Shown: positions 30,765-41,788, counted from the first letter of the stretch. The stretch is 64,000 nucleotides of DNA from Hermatobates lingyangjiaoensis (GCA_026182355.1 JAPFBL010000382.1:242573-306572), one strand, 5' to 3'. Notes: generated by a model not told the origin, from the sequence alone. Made by a program: numbers and translations.

Positions 30765-31300
30765 ATAATCGTTTGTAATTATCGTGTAGGCGTAATACTA
30801 AATTTTCTCTTAACGTTGATTAAACCCATAGATCATCAATTTAATTATATCATTCATGTTATTATGGGTATATCCTTTTTCATTTCACATTATTCTCCTG
30901 TAGGCCTCTGCATGTAAGCTAACTAGTATTTACGAGTATTGCCAATAATTTCTGACCCATCATAACCAGTGCAATCGTTAAGTTAATTGAAGGAAGATGT
31001 TATTCGTGGTGATGTTATCTACTGAATTTTACTTTTTATAATTGTTAAAAGAGCGAAAAAAAAGGTCTGTTTTCGAATAATATACAATAGTGTGCCTCTA
31101 TTATTTGCTTTTGCCCCCAAGTTTTACAGTTTTTATTATAACCATAACTGTTTATTTGAGAAATATCACTATTTTTTGTATATCAATCTGAAATGCAGTG
31201 CGGTCAAAAACTTTTTGAATACATTCACACGCCCCCATACACTCAGACAAAAAAAAAAAAAGTTAAAATGGGCTTAGGGGCTTGCAAAAAAAAAACGCAT
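30765..31300. other. Anonymous DNA
   Basis: No recognised feature. A-runs at 31250 and 31287 and a G-run at 31313-31328 precede the SINE pair. Confidence 0.4.
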
Positions 31301-31328
31301 AAGTCGAAATCTAGGGGGGGGGGGGGGG

Positions 31329-31625
31329 CAGGTTAGATCAGTGGTTAACCTACTCGCCCCTGAACTGGTAGGTACGGGGTTCGATCCCCATCTGGCCCTC
31401 GATTTATTTTTGTGGAAGGTGAATACATCTCAGTACGTCGTCCCTCGGAGAGAATGTTAATAAATAAGCCTTTGGTCCCGAGTCTGTACGATGTCAGGTA
31501 CTCGTTAAAGATCTCTACTCTAAATATACTTGAGTTAGGCAAAATTTAGGACTTCCAATGTATAATCTGTAGATTACAATCAATCCTACTTGTTGATTGA
31601 TCGGTTTAACAAAAAATAAATAAGT
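31329..31625 (+). mobile_element. SINE with type 2-like tail, first of a dimer
   Basis: Head GCAGGTTAGATCAGTGGTTA, B box GGTTCGATCCCCATCTGGCC, body with an insertion (TTAATAAATAAGCC), and a tail TTGATTGATCGGTTTAAC. The downstream neighbour follows after about 30 bp. Confidence 0.85.
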
Positions 31626-31653
31626 AATCAGTTTTATTGTGTTGTGTTATTTC

Positions 31654-31915
31654 TGGGGTTCGATCCCCACCTGGCGTTCAATTTATTCACGCAGGAGGTG
31701 AATAAATCTGAGTATGTCGTCCCTCAGAGAGGACATTAAGCCGTCGGTCCCGAGCCTGTAGGATGTCACGTACTTCTTAAAGATCCCTATTCTAAATACA
31801 CTTGAGTTAGGCAAAAATGTAGGACTCCGAATGTAGTCCTAACCGATCAAACAAAAAGACCGTAAAGGGCTGACGTTTTTAACCCACTAGGAGTTTGGTT
31901 AAAAAAAAAGAAAAA
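31654..31915 (+). mobile_element. 5'-truncated SINE, type 2 tail, second of a dimer
   Basis: Starts at the B box (GGGGTTCGATCCCCACC), then body, then tail AAAGACCGTAAAGGGCTGAC, CCCACTAGGAG and an A-run. AAGTCGAAATCTA at 31301 and AAATCGAAATCTT at 31917 flank both SINEs together, as if they were inserted as one dimeric unit. Confidence 0.85.
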
Positions 31916-31929
31916 AAATCGAAATCTTA

Positions 31930-33290
31930 AATTAAACTTATTTTACTACAACATTTTACTTACAGTAAAGTTAAGGTATCGTATTCTAAGACTATTATGA
32001 ACTGACGATGATTAAAGTTCCTTCCAGATTATTTATATGGAAGTAATTTTTTAGAAAATCATTTCTGAAAGTAATATGAAAAATACATAAATTGTAACTA
32101 TTATAATCTCTTATATAGTCGGTAAAAAAAAATTAAATTTATTTTATATCAACATCGTTATTAATTTATATAAACTAAGACATCAGTTATTAACAATAGA
32201 AAAAAGGGAAAGTACTAACAAATATACTTTGCTTTTGAATAAACCATCAGAAAATGGTTTTATACAATTGCTACTTGAAATATTGAGTTGTTTTCAATCA
32301 TTATAAAATAAGACGTAATTTGAAGTTGTAGTGGGGGTAGTGATTAGTGAAAACTGTATGTGAACTTTGGACTCTCTAGTATTAGATGGTTTCTTGCATG
32401 TTCCAACCAGTCATTTAGTGGCTGACATCCCTAAACCAAGTCCAACGTCACATTACTCATCAAGCTAAGGTAATATATGTATTTCTTAATAAATCATGTC
32501 CTTTGGTATCATTTATCATCACAAATCTTTATAAAGACTTTAAAATGTATATTTTACACGAAATATTTGCACCAAAACTTAAATGGAAGAAAATTTAGTT
32601 ATTTTTACCCACTAATATCAAACAAACATTGTATTAGTTAACATCATTTTGTAGTTTAAAAGTTAGTAACATATAAAGGTAATGAAAAATGTGATTTCAT
32701 CACGATACTTAAATACAATTGATGAAAATTTGAAATTAACAATACATAATCAAATTTATTAGTTCAATTGTTTTATATAATTTCAATTGATTTATCTCTC
32801 ATGCATATTTTATGTCATTTTTCAACTGCTCGCTAATTATAGCTTCACTTCTAACAATTATAATTTGTAATATTCTGCAAAGGGTGGATAATATTTTAAA
32901 CCAGGAGGTTACACTTTGTTTCACTCGTCTTCTATACAGTATAGATCTTTAAATTAGGAGGCCTTCAGCTCATTGCAATTTAATTATCACCAAATTCTTC
33001 AAATAGATATAAAATAATTAGCTAGCATATAAAATAAATACTAGATAATTATGAACTATAACTTTTTTTTTAAAATATATGTTTAATTTACTGGTTCCAT
33101 GGTGATATAAAACATAATTTCTTGGATAATATCCTTTGATTTTGTTTTCCATTTCATTTTGTTATGTATACTTTAAAATGTTTTATGTGAAATATTTGAC
33201 ACACAATACCTCCATTAAGACATAAATGGAAGTTATTTTATTTCCTTTTCATCCACCAATATCAGACAAACAAAGTATTAGTTGACATAG
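31930..33290. other. Anonymous AT-rich DNA with an internal diverged repeat
   Basis: Text at 32480-32660 ('tttatatttcttaataaatcatgtcctttgg... aatggaag... ttattttacccaccaatatca') recurs diverged at 33110-33290, a direct repeat of about 180 bp 630 bp apart. No coding signal. Confidence 0.45.
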
Positions 33291-33296
33291 ATTTTT

Positions 33297-33407
33297 AGTC
33301 AAAAAACCTACTGACTTTTGAGGTTTTTAACTCTGACGAAGACCGTTTGTTACGGTTGAAAGATCTTAGTCTTGTTTTCCCATTTCTTATTGTGGTTTGA
33401 TCATTAC
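33297..33407 (+). mobile_element. Family A arm with short inverted start
   Basis: 'caaaaaacctactgacttttgaggtttttaactctgacg' then the full core CGAAGACCGTTTGTTACGG, TTGAAAGATCTTAGTC, and the outer arm to GTGGTTTGATCATT. Unlike most copies, it does not end in (TA)n. Confidence 0.85.
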
Positions 33408-33409
33408 AT

Positions 33410-33795
33410 TAGTATATATTGTATGTAATAAGTAAGTAAGTAAGTATAGTAAATAATTAATGTGTATTGCAATTTACTCCTGATAACTAGTCACAGGACT
33501 GACGAAGAATACTTATACATTTTAAAGATAATTATGTTATTATTGATATGTGCGTTTTGTTTCAGGTGCAGACGAAAGAATACCTGTACACCGGTAAGTG
33601 TGTTCATTATTATAATAATACGATTGGTCAGTATGCTAAAAGCCCTCTTTGTATAAGCATGATGTATATTTGTTTAATAATTTTATCTAAGTTCGGATTG
33701 GTTTATGTTTATGTACCGTCAACAAGTGATTACAGTAAGCGTGCAGGCACATATTACAAAAACTTTTGTTCCTTAACACCAATACAGAATTTATG
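33410..33795. other. Anonymous DNA with two overlapping small frames
   Basis: Frames of 64 and 82 codons at 33462-33796 share no recognisable domain. A (TAAG)n run lies at 33428. Confidence 0.35.
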
Positions 33796-33845
33796 AATAT
33801 ATATATATATATCTAACCACCTCATATATATATATATATATATAT

Positions 33846-33999
33846 ATTTGTGTACAATGGCAGCAGGTCTTCCCTTAAGCATATGTTATTAAAATAAGCA
33901 GCAGCTTCTGCATTGACCAATTTCTTGTTGATACTCTCTAGTTTTCGTATCACTTTGTGGTGAGACTCTGGTAGCTTCCAAAGAAGGTTAGCGAAAGAC
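33846..33999 (-). pseudogene. PLE ORF N-terminal fragment
   Basis: ATG at 33999 begins MSFANLLWKLPESHHKVIRK, then LESINKKLVNAEAAAYFNN, then ICLREDLLPLYTN and IYIYI from (TA)n. It is the most complete N-terminal stub here. Upstream sequence differs from that of the near-identical fragment at 21450. No RT motifs. Confidence 0.75.
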
Positions 34000-34153
34000 A
34001 TTAACACACACAATAAACTTTAGGTCAAACACGAAAACACTGCAAGTTGTAAGTCTTTTTTGTGAGTGTTTTTATCTGTTTTTTTCTTTCCTTTATGAAC
34101 TATATATTATAAATTAATAATCAACAATAACTCTTGATATAATATATGAATTA

Positions 34154-34335
34154 AACACCACAATAAACAAATATATATTAATTACAATGTTCTAAGGCCT
34201 TTCGTTACAACAACATCATCAGAGATCTACTTTTGGTTGAACTTTTTGGTTCATTTAGCTCTCTGATGATGTTGTACCGAAAGGTTTTACAGCATTGTAA
34301 TTAATATATATTTGTTTATTGTGGTGAAAAAATAT
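34154..34335. mobile_element. Family G foldback
   Basis: Arms CACCACAATAAACAAATATA / inverse. Left core (minus): TCT, CTGATGA, T, GTT-GTTGT-AAC, GAA, AGGCCT, T, AGA, fully paired. Right core: CTGATGA, T, GTTGTACC, GAAAGGTTTTACAGC, partly decayed. Confidence 0.8.
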
Positions 34336-34384
34336 ATATTTTATTATATATATATATATAATATATATTTATATATATATATTA

Positions 34385-34545
34385 GGACGTATCGCGCTCT
34401 GCCCTTCGACGTGAGGAGATCTCTCTCACTTTGTCCTCTCTTTAATCTACTCCCGATGACGGACAACAGTTCGAAATATTGAGAATTCTGTAAGTGTTCT
34501 TTTTATTCGTTTTTCTGTATTGTGCTTTGTGTAATTTAAAGTTAT
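34385..34545 (+). mobile_element. Family J arm
   Basis: CTC, CCGATGA, C, hairpin GGAC-AACA-GTTC, GAA, ATAT, T, GAG. The outer CTC/GAG pairs. The same family in foldback form is at 55565-55800. (TA)n on the right. Confidence 0.65.
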
Positions 34546-34554
34546 ATATATATA

Positions 34555-34850
34555 TATATATACAAAAACTAAAGTTTATCGGGACTCGGTCAGTTCTCAG
34601 GTTTAAATGTAAACTCTCATTGCCGACGTTTCGGTCTTTATTTAAAACTTTTTTCATAGGCAGAAGTATAAGTTTTGAAACAGAAAAACTAAGTATTACA
34701 TTACAAACTATTTTTCTTTGTAAAAGGTTTTAAATAAAGACCGAAACGTTGGCAATGAGAGTTTAATTTGAACCTGAAGAACTGACCGAGTCACGATTAT
34801 CTTTAGTTTTGTTTCTATTTCACGGTCGATACTTTTATCAATATATATAT
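34555..34850. mobile_element. Family E foldback
   Basis: ACTAAAGTTTATCGGGACTC ... inverse 'gaactgaccgagtcacgattatctttagtttt'. Cores at 34620-34665 (minus) and 34720-34760 (plus), GGTTTTAAATAAAGACC then GAAACGTTGGC. Confidence 0.8.
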
Positions 34851-34854
34851 ATAT

Positions 34855-35068
34855 AAAGATTTCACATAAACACGTGAAATAACAATCAATGATCAAACCA
34901 CAATAAGAAAATGGGAAAGCAAGACTAAGATCTTTTAACCGTAACAAGCAGTCTTCGTCAGAGTCAAAAACCCAACTGTTGGGTTTTTGACTCTGACGAA
35001 GACCGCTTGTTACGGTTGAAAGATCTTAGTCTTGCTTTCCCATTTTCTTATTGTGGTTTGATCATTGA
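34855..35068. mobile_element. Family A foldback
   Basis: Complete arms meeting at CCCAACTGTTGGG. Left-arm stem ACTG/CGGT keeps pairing by G-U. The left GAAA box is mutated (TTAAAAGA). Confidence 0.92.
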
Positions 35069-35212
35069 TATATATATATAAATTGATGTCCACTTTTAAT
35101 TCCATCATCTTTCCCATTGCAGTATTAATGGACTGCAGTACCTTAATTCTATATAATAGTTGGTATTCTAACCCCATAATAAGAAATTAACCATAGGGGA
35201 GGGGGGAGGGGG

Positions 35213-35490
35213 CAGGTTAGCTCAGTGGCCCTCTATTTAATCACGCGGGAAGGTGAGTAAATGTGAGTACGTCGTCCCTCGGAGTTGACGTTAAACCGTC
35301 TCTTCCATAGCCTTTCCGATGCTAGATACTCGTAAATGATCCCTGATTTAAATATAGTTGAGTTAGTCAAAAGTTAGGACTCCTACGGTAAGACTATTCA
35401 TTGCGTTATCTCACAAAGGGCCAATTTTTGACATGTATGTGGCTCTCGTGTGACTTCCTAACCTAATATATAACCTTACCTAATCCCAAG
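35213..35490 (+). mobile_element. SINE with deleted tRNA middle, type 1 tail
   Basis: Head GCAGGTTAGCTCAGTGG jumps straight to CCCTCTATTTAATCACGCGG, so the anticodon region and B box are missing. A body and diverged type 1 tail follow. Confidence 0.82.
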
Positions 35491-35585
35491 ATATCTTTTA
35501 ATTTGTATTCGTAAAGTTTGTACTAATCTTCAATACCACTGTAGATTTCATTTTAACTAGTTAATAATATTAATATTAGTATTAA

Positions 35586-36100
35586 TCTATATATAAATTC
35601 TCTTCGTGGCTCTGTATGTATGTATGTATGTATGTTTGTACCTTATGCATTCGGCCTACAATGGACCTTTTTCAAAAATTCTTTTGCAAGGCACTTTCTA
35701 TAGGTCTTGGGGTGGTCTTAGGCTATTAAACTCTGAGGGGCAGCTTAACGCCGGCCCCCTAGGGCCCAAAAACCTCAAAAATTTGCCAATTTTTAGTTTT
35801 TGCATTTTTTCTCAAGAAATATGGCGTCTACGGCCTTAATGCATAAAATATGAAATGTTGGAAATAAAAATCGAGCTCAATGTTATTTAATGTTTTTTTG
35901 CTCTAGGATGCTTCTTTCATAGCCTAGGTACCACTATTCTCCTGAAAATGTTAAAAAACGTCCAAGGGACTGTAGATCATGAATAAAGAATCGTAAAACA
36001 AAAATGCATAAAATAATATAGAACCCAATTTTCATTTCGATCATTTCATATTTTATACTTTAAACTTCTAGACCTGGGCAACGCCTGGTATTTCTGCTTG
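35586..36100 (+). mobile_element. Non-autonomous Helitron-like element
   Basis: Starts TCTATATATAAATTCTCTTC with a (TATG)n run, includes CATTCGGCCTACA, and ends with the imperfect hairpin ACCTGGGCAACGCCTGGT about 9 bases before a terminal CTTG, next to T. This is the TC...hairpin...CTRR plan of Helitrons, with R changed to T. It sits between A and T as Helitrons do. No Rep/helicase coding. Confidence 0.65.
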
Positions 36101-36101
36101 T

Positions 36102-36357
36102 AAAATATAATTCTAATGTAGTGCAATCAGTTATTATGTGGTATTTACTCATTGTAGGGTAAAAATCTAATGAAATAGTCTCCACATATAAAAATTTAAT
36201 GATATAAACAACGCGTTTCGAACACGTAGTGTTCTTCCTCATCCTTAGTTAATGCCTGAGGAAGAACACTACGTGTTCGAAACGAGTTGTTTATATCATT
36301 AAATTTTTATATGTGGAGACCATTTCATTAGATTTTTACCCTACAAAAATATAATTC
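36102..36357. mobile_element. Family B foldback with perfect 12-bp target duplication
   Basis: AAAATATAATTC is at 36102-36113 and 36346-36357. Inside, a full-length inverted arm meets a truncated direct arm at 'cctcatccttagttaatgcctgagg'. Both cores are recognisable; the right stem III reads ACGAGT, not ACGCGT. It starts two bases after the Helitron end. Confidence 0.92.
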
Positions 36358-36699
36358 ACTATTAAGGAGAATAAATAGTGAAAATAATAATGATAAAATA
36401 CCATTATTTAGAAAAGTACCAAATAATAATTAAATCCAATAGTACATATAATTCTAAAAAAATAAATACAACAAAAAACAATAAAAGTTTGTTGTATTTA
36501 TTCAAGACAGGTGAAGGGTGGACCTTGAATATCCAAGTTTATAGGCCTCATAATCCGTGTCATTATCTTGAAATGCTACCTGCGGCAAAATCAGTAATTT
36601 CAAGTAATATTGTGATTATGAAAATTTGAATTGACATAGAGAGGGGGTCATTAATTAGAAGCTGCGTGCTAGTATTCAAAATAAACTAAAAATCAAGAT

Positions 36700-36905
36700 A
36701 CCATCTGTATAATAAAAATGAAATTGATAAAATGGTTTGAACAATTGTTTATTATTACAATTGTCGAATAATATTGAACACATTTTTTTTTTGTTTTATT
36801 ATAGTGTAATAGTTTTCGTAAATATATTTGAATATTTTATTGACATAAAAAAACTGGATACATCGGAAGAGTCTGAAATAAGTGAGGGTCAGTTTTGACA
36901 TTTAT
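36700..36905 (+). repeat. Direct repeat R3, copy 1
   Basis: 'aaaatgaaattgataaaatggtttgaac ... ttttattgacataaaaaaact ... catcggaag' recurs at 38395-38605 in the same orientation. The pair encloses the 31-bp and 42-bp minisatellites. Confidence 0.8.
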
Positions 36906-37330
36906 TTCAGGCAAAAAAAAGGTTTTAAAATTAAATGTTATATTATCGTTGAAGTTAAACAATTTAACTTGATTTTTACCTATGTTTTTGAATAAATGGT
37001 AAAACAAAGAGACTCTGAATACAATGGAATATCAAATTTTGAGATAATAATATAATTTGAATATTATTATGGTCACCTTTAAATTGGAGATTTGTCGTTT
37101 ATTTATGTCTAATTAATTTTGAATATTAAACTTATTAAGAAAATATATGTTTTGAAGATGTGAGTATAAAAACTGTGGATTTTAGAATTAATGACAAGAA
37201 ATAATGAAAAAAATGAAATGCAGAATGTTTTGGGAAGTCGGTTAGGATAATAATCTATTAGATTATACGAGTATCCTACAATCCTACAGAATTATAGCCT
37301 ATTAGGATTATAGGATTACAATATTTTAGG

Positions 37331-37648
37331 GGCGATAGTGGTGAAGGAATCATGACAAATAGGCGATAGTGGTGAAGGAATCATGACAAATAGGCGATAG
37401 TGGTGAAGGAATCATGACAAATAGGCGATAGTGGTGAAGGAATCATGACAAATAGGCGATAGTGGTGAAGGAATCATGACAAATAGGCGATAGTGGTGAA
37501 GGAATCATGACAAATAGGCGATAGTGGTGAAGGAATCATGACAAATAGGCGATAGTGGTGAAGGAATCATGACAAATAGGCGATAGTGGTGAAGGAATCA
37601 TGACAAATAGGCGATAGTGGTGAAGGAATCATGGCAAATAGGTGATAG
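37331..37648 (+). repeat. 31-bp minisatellite, 10 units
   Basis: Unit GGCGATAGTGGTGAAGGAAT + CATGACAAATA. Units start every 31 bp from 37331 to 37610, with a partial eleventh. Units appear identical apart from one G in the last, suggesting very recent amplification. There are no spacers, so it is not a CRISPR. Confidence 0.97.
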
Positions 37649-37929
37649 AACCGACGAAGGGTGTTATGTTCATATAACGTAAACAATTTCAGAAGAACAA
37701 ACAGTTAAAGAAATGATAGTAAACAAATAATTCTCAAAAAAAAAACAAAATTTTTAAATTCAATAATCAAATTGTTAAAAATATGAATAAACAAAAGATA
37801 AACTAATCAAAAACTGTGCTCAATGATTTTCATTTTCAAAACTTATGAAAAAGTAAAAAAAAAAATCATAAATTTGGATATGAAAATGATATGAAAGTGG
37901 TATAAAAGCAAAAGCAGTTGATTGACTGC

Positions 37930-38316
37930 AGTTCTAAAGATCTATTTGCCTATGCATAGAGAGATGAACACAGTTCTAAAGATCTATTTGCCTATGCATA
38001 GAGAGATGAACACAGTTCTAAAGATCTCTTTGCCTATGCATAGAGAGATGAACACAGTTCTAAAGATCTATTTGCCTATGCATAGAGAGATGAACACAGT
38101 TCTAAAGATCTATTTGCCTATGCATAGAGAGATGAACACAGTTCTAAAGATCTATTTGCCTATGCATAGAGAGATGAACACAGTTCTAAAGATCTATTTG
38201 CCTATGCATAGAGAGATGAACACAGTTCTAAAGATCTATTTGCCTATGCATAGAGAGATGAACACAGTTCTAAAGATCTATTTGCCTATGCATAGAGAGA
38301 TGAACACAGTTCTAAA
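37930..38316 (+). repeat. 42-bp minisatellite, 9 units plus partial, with open frame
   Basis: Unit AGTTCTAAAGATCTATTTGC + CTATGCATAGAGAGATGAACAC from 37930, with one variant (ATCTCT). The period is a multiple of three, so one frame is open for 146 codons (37922-38362) repeating VLKIYLPMHREMNT with in-frame ATGs. Translation is not supported by anything else. Confidence 0.95.
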
Positions 38317-38394
38317 TGAACAAAAGAACTTAGTTCATTCAGTATATGTCATAGTTCTGTGATTTATACCAGATATTTAAACGAAACTAATCAT

Positions 38395-38605
38395 AATAAA
38401 ATGAAATTTACAAAATGTTTGAACATTTTTTTGGTTTGAAGAATTGTTTGTTATTACAATGGTCGAATAACATTAAATACATTTTTCTTCTTTTATTATA
38501 GTGTAATAGTTTTAAAAATATCTGAATATTTTATTGACATAAAAAAACTCATACATCGGAAGTGTCTGAAATAAGAGAGGGTTTTAGTGAGTTTTAACAT
38601 GTTTC
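38395..38605 (+). repeat. Direct repeat R3, copy 2
   Basis: Partner of 36700-36905, about 80-85% identical by eye, ending 'catcggaagtgtctgaaataagagaggg'. Confidence 0.8.
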
Positions 38606-38639
38606 ATTTAAAAAAGTTGATTGTTTAATTAAAAACACA

Positions 38640-38930
38640 TTTTTTTTACTTCATAAGGTTTGATTATATGAGCACAACTGCCAAGCTTTTGACCAAGAAT
38701 TCATTTTCTTTAGAGTCATGAACTTTTTAAAATGTTTAAGGTAACTGGGTGGATACAAAAAAGTAGTTTTTAAGTTGGTATAATCTACCAGTAATCATTT
38801 TAAAATAGTGCAATTGTCGCTACTTTACAAATTTTTAAAAGTTTTGTTTATATCCCTGATGAAGATAATTGTTGGTCGAAAACTCGGATGTTGTGTTTAT
38901 AACATAATAAAAAGTATAGACCAGTTTAAA
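38640..38930 (+). mobile_element. Family P pLTR-like arm
   Basis: A single arm with the core at 38852-38889 followed by 'gttgtgtttataacataataaaaagtatagacc'. No inverted partner or (TA)n nearby. Confidence 0.55.
38852..38889 (+). ncRNA. Putative hammerhead-like ribozyme core, family P
   Basis: ATCC, CTGATGA, A, hairpin GAT-AATTGTTG-GTC, GAA, AACT, C, GGAT. The outer ATCC/GGAT stem is perfect and H17 would be C. Stem III is not a perfect palindrome in this copy. Confidence 0.55.
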
Positions 38931-38934
38931 AGGA

Positions 38935-40065
38935 AAGGAATTATTGTTTAATGCATTATTAAGTTAAGATTAAAGAAAAAGCAATGCAGAAAAGGATAAC
39001 ATGTATTTTGAAGATAGTTATATTGATATTTAAAATATATTCTTCCTTAAATCGAGTATTTAAAAGAAATTTTATTATTAATTATATATTTTTTTTTAAA
39101 AATTAACAACTTTAAAATGCTGTGCATTAAGCACTGTATTGTTGTTTGTATTGGAAATACATACATGATGCAATACTGGGGCAGTTATTAATTTTTTTTT
39201 TCTCTTTATATTGTGCAACGAGGAATGGCATACGTTAGGAATAGGCAACTGGTTGGCAGAGGAGGTTTTGGCAAAGTTGCCCGATGACGTCAGAAAACCG
39301 TTGTGTTTTGCCCCACATCTCATGGGTTTCGTAACGATCCGGTCCTGTGGGGGGGCCCACAGCACCTATCCCAACTGAATACAGCCTTCTTGTATGTCAA
39401 GTCAAGCATTACGTAGACGTTGTAAAGTAGTAGGGAGGTAAAACTTTGTCTTCTCCACACTATGCCTCAAACACTTGACATATTTTTATATTAGATTACA
39501 TTTGTGCTTAGCAACTTAATTATCATGATACACAGTTATATTATCCTACCAACAAGACGTATATCATCATCTCCTCGACCTTCCAGGCTTCAAGAAATAA
39601 TACATAATAATAAATAAACAGACTGTTTTCTTTTTTTGTTTTGTCAACAGTTGTACGATACATTTCTCTAATGTATCGTAAGTTTAACTTGTAAGTTAAA
39701 CTTCAATTCAATTTACTTTTTCGACAAACTAGCAAATCAAAGTTTATCGACTACTAGATAAAAGGTTATCTAGTTTAAAATTACCACTTGAATTTAAAAC
39801 AATAAATAGTTTTTATCAATTATTATTAATCCCGTATGTATGCCATAGCAAAAAATTGGTGCCAAACAATAAATGAGCACAACTTTCTTCCTCCAGAACA
39901 GCTTAAAGGCAAAACCCTATAACTGTCGATATCGTGGAAATTTTCTATGATAACTTATAGTTTTTAATCTCAGCAGTTGAAAAAAATTGCAAACAATGAA
40001 ACAATTGCAATTTATCAAATTTTAAACACAAAAAAAAATTATAGTTCATTACTAGTGTGGTATTT
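38935..40065. other. Anonymous DNA with one GC-richer island
   Basis: 39190-39480 is GC-richer and non-repetitive. A plus frame at 39210-39263 reads LVGRGGFGKVAR then stop (see findings). A 12-bp inverted pair around 'atgtatcg' lies near 39660. Otherwise nothing. Confidence 0.35.
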
Positions 40066-40069
40066 ACTC

Positions 40070-40245
40070 ATATTGGAGAATTTCAAAAATTACTCCTAAT
40101 AATTCAGTCTGTTGTTGTTAAAGCTCACAAATATGTATATTTTTTTCAGATGTAAACCTGAAGAAGAACACGAAGTGTTCGAAACGCGCGCGTTCTTAGT
40201 TTTGATATTAAACTCTTTTTTTTATGTGGAGACTTAATTCATTTT
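40070..40245 (+). mobile_element. B-like pLTR, single arm
   Basis: 'aacctgaagaagaacacgaagtgttcgaaacgcgcg': CTGAAGA, A, hairpin GAACAC-GAA-GTGTTC, GAAACGCG, then TTTTTTATGTGGAGACTTAA. It resembles family B's GTGGAGAC end, with different flanks. Confidence 0.6.
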
Positions 40246-40546
40246 TTTTTAATTCTTATTTTAAAATAAATTCAAAATTTCTATTAATTATTTAAATTAA
40301 ATAATTAACAAATTAAATATATTATTAATTCTTTTAAAAGAATTTTATTAATTTTTTTTTAATTTCTTAATATAGTTAATATTATGATATTATTTTAAAT
40401 TTTCTCCTGAATATATGCTTAAATATCCTGGCTTGTTTTCGGAACAATTCATGTCATTCAACTTGATGACTACTTGAATCGAAATACAGTAGTGCGTTTT
40501 TATAACTTACTTAGTGAGTTGTGAACCCTTTTATGTTAGTCTAGAT

Positions 40547-40553
<7 letters not shown>

Positions 40554-40597
<44 letters not shown>
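40554..40597. repeat. (TA)n tract
   Basis: About 22 TA units bordering the first of two adjacent family C foldbacks. Confidence 0.95.
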
Positions 40598-40598
<1 letters not shown>

Positions 40599-40600
<2 letters not shown>

Positions 40601-40852
40601 TAAAAGAAACGGTCCAGCGGACTTTTTTAAATAAAATAAATTCAAAACGAAGGAAAAACACAGAAAGACACAGACATAATGGTGAGTCACCACCCTGCCT
40701 TCCTGCAGGACTCTTTACTCTTCGCTCTTCACACCTTCTGATGACGACGATAGTCGAAATATCGATGTCAGTTATGTCTGTGTCTTTCTGTGTGTTTCCT
40801 TTGTTTTGAATTTATTTTATTTAAAAAAGTCCACTGGACCGTTTCTTTTAAT
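40599..40852. mobile_element. Family C foldback, copy 1
   Basis: Arms TTAAAAGAAACGGTCCAGCG / inverse. Right core: CTGATGA, C, GACGATAGTC, GAA, ATAT, C, GATGT. The left core region is replaced by 'atggtgagtcaccaccctgcc', so the arms are asymmetric. Confidence 0.88.
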
Positions 40853-40876
40853 TGTATATATTATATATATAATATA

Positions 40877-41120
40877 AAATAAATTCAAAACGAAGGAAAC
40901 ACACAGAAAGACACAGACATAACTCACATCGATATTTCGACCATCGTCGTCATCAGGAGGTACCGCCCTGTCTTCCTGCGGGACTCTTCGCTCTTCACAC
41001 CTTCTGATGACGACGATGGTCGAAATATCGATGTGAGTTATGTCTGTGTCTTTCTGTGTGTTTCCTTTGTTTTGAATTTATTTTATTTAAAAAAGTCCGC
41101 TAGACCGTTTTTTTTAATTG
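40877..41120. mobile_element. Family C foldback, copy 2, both cores intact
   Basis: Arms of about 100 bp, near identical. Core CTGATGA, C, GAC-GATG-GTC, GAA, ATAT, C, then GA and TGTG pairing with TT and CACA upstream across a bulged CC. The outer 18 bp present in copy 1 are missing on the left. Confidence 0.88.
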
Positions 41121-41159
41121 GGTATATTATTATATAATATATATATTATATATATTTAT

Positions 41160-41285
41160 ATAATCAGTTAGCTTAGCTAACTCAAAGGGATATTTTCTAA
41201 CCGATGACGACGACTGTCGAAAATATCGTTGTGAGTCTTTTGTGTGTGTCTCCATTTGTGTTTTCTCTTTCTGTGTGAACTAATA
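41160..41285 (+). mobile_element. Family C-like single arm
   Basis: CCGATGA, C, GACGACTGTC, GAAAATATCG, then 'ttgtgagtcttttgtgtgtgtct'. Same subtype as 741-858. It ends in (TA)n. Confidence 0.7.
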
Positions 41286-41339
41286 TATTATATTATATAT
41301 ATATTATAAATATATATTATATATATTTATAATATACCA

Positions 41340-41490
41340 TGATAAACGAAAAACGGTCCGGAGGACAAATAACAATTAATAATAAGCAGTGACACATAAA
41401 CAGAAACACAACAAAGACTCACTTTTCAATATTTCGACCGTAATGGCGGTCGTCCTCAGGAGAAGAAGTGAATTGACGGACGACAGTCAA
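41340..41490 (-). mobile_element. Family L single arm
   Basis: Minus strand: CTC, CTGAGGA, C, hairpin GACCG-CCATTA-CGGTC, GAA, ATAT, T, GAAAAGTGAG. The stem II has 5 perfect pairs. The outer stem is weak (GA/TC). Confidence 0.65.
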
Positions 41491-41559
41491 CTGAACTCAT
41501 GTGAAGTATTTTATACATTTATATGAAGTCATATATATGAACTCATATATATATATATA

Positions 41560-41788
41560 TACACAAAACTAAAATTTATCGGGACTCGGTCAGTTCTTCA
41601 TGTCACATCCATATGTTCTTCTTATATCCTCATAGAAACCCATATTTATTATCCCAAATTATATAAATATTGATCAAAGTATCGACCGTTGAATAGAAAC
41701 AAAACTGACCGGACTCAGAACTGACCGAGTCCCGATAAATTTTAGTTTTGTTTCTAATTCAACGGTGATACTTTGATCAATATTTATA

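Noticed and set aside
37331..37648. CRISPR-like appearance of the 31-bp array
   Set aside because: The units are contiguous with no unique spacers, and the sequence is animal. It is a minisatellite.
37922..38362. 146-codon frame in the 42-bp array as a gene
   Set aside because: A period divisible by three makes it open by construction, it starts from TTG, and there is no unique coding sequence beyond the repeats.
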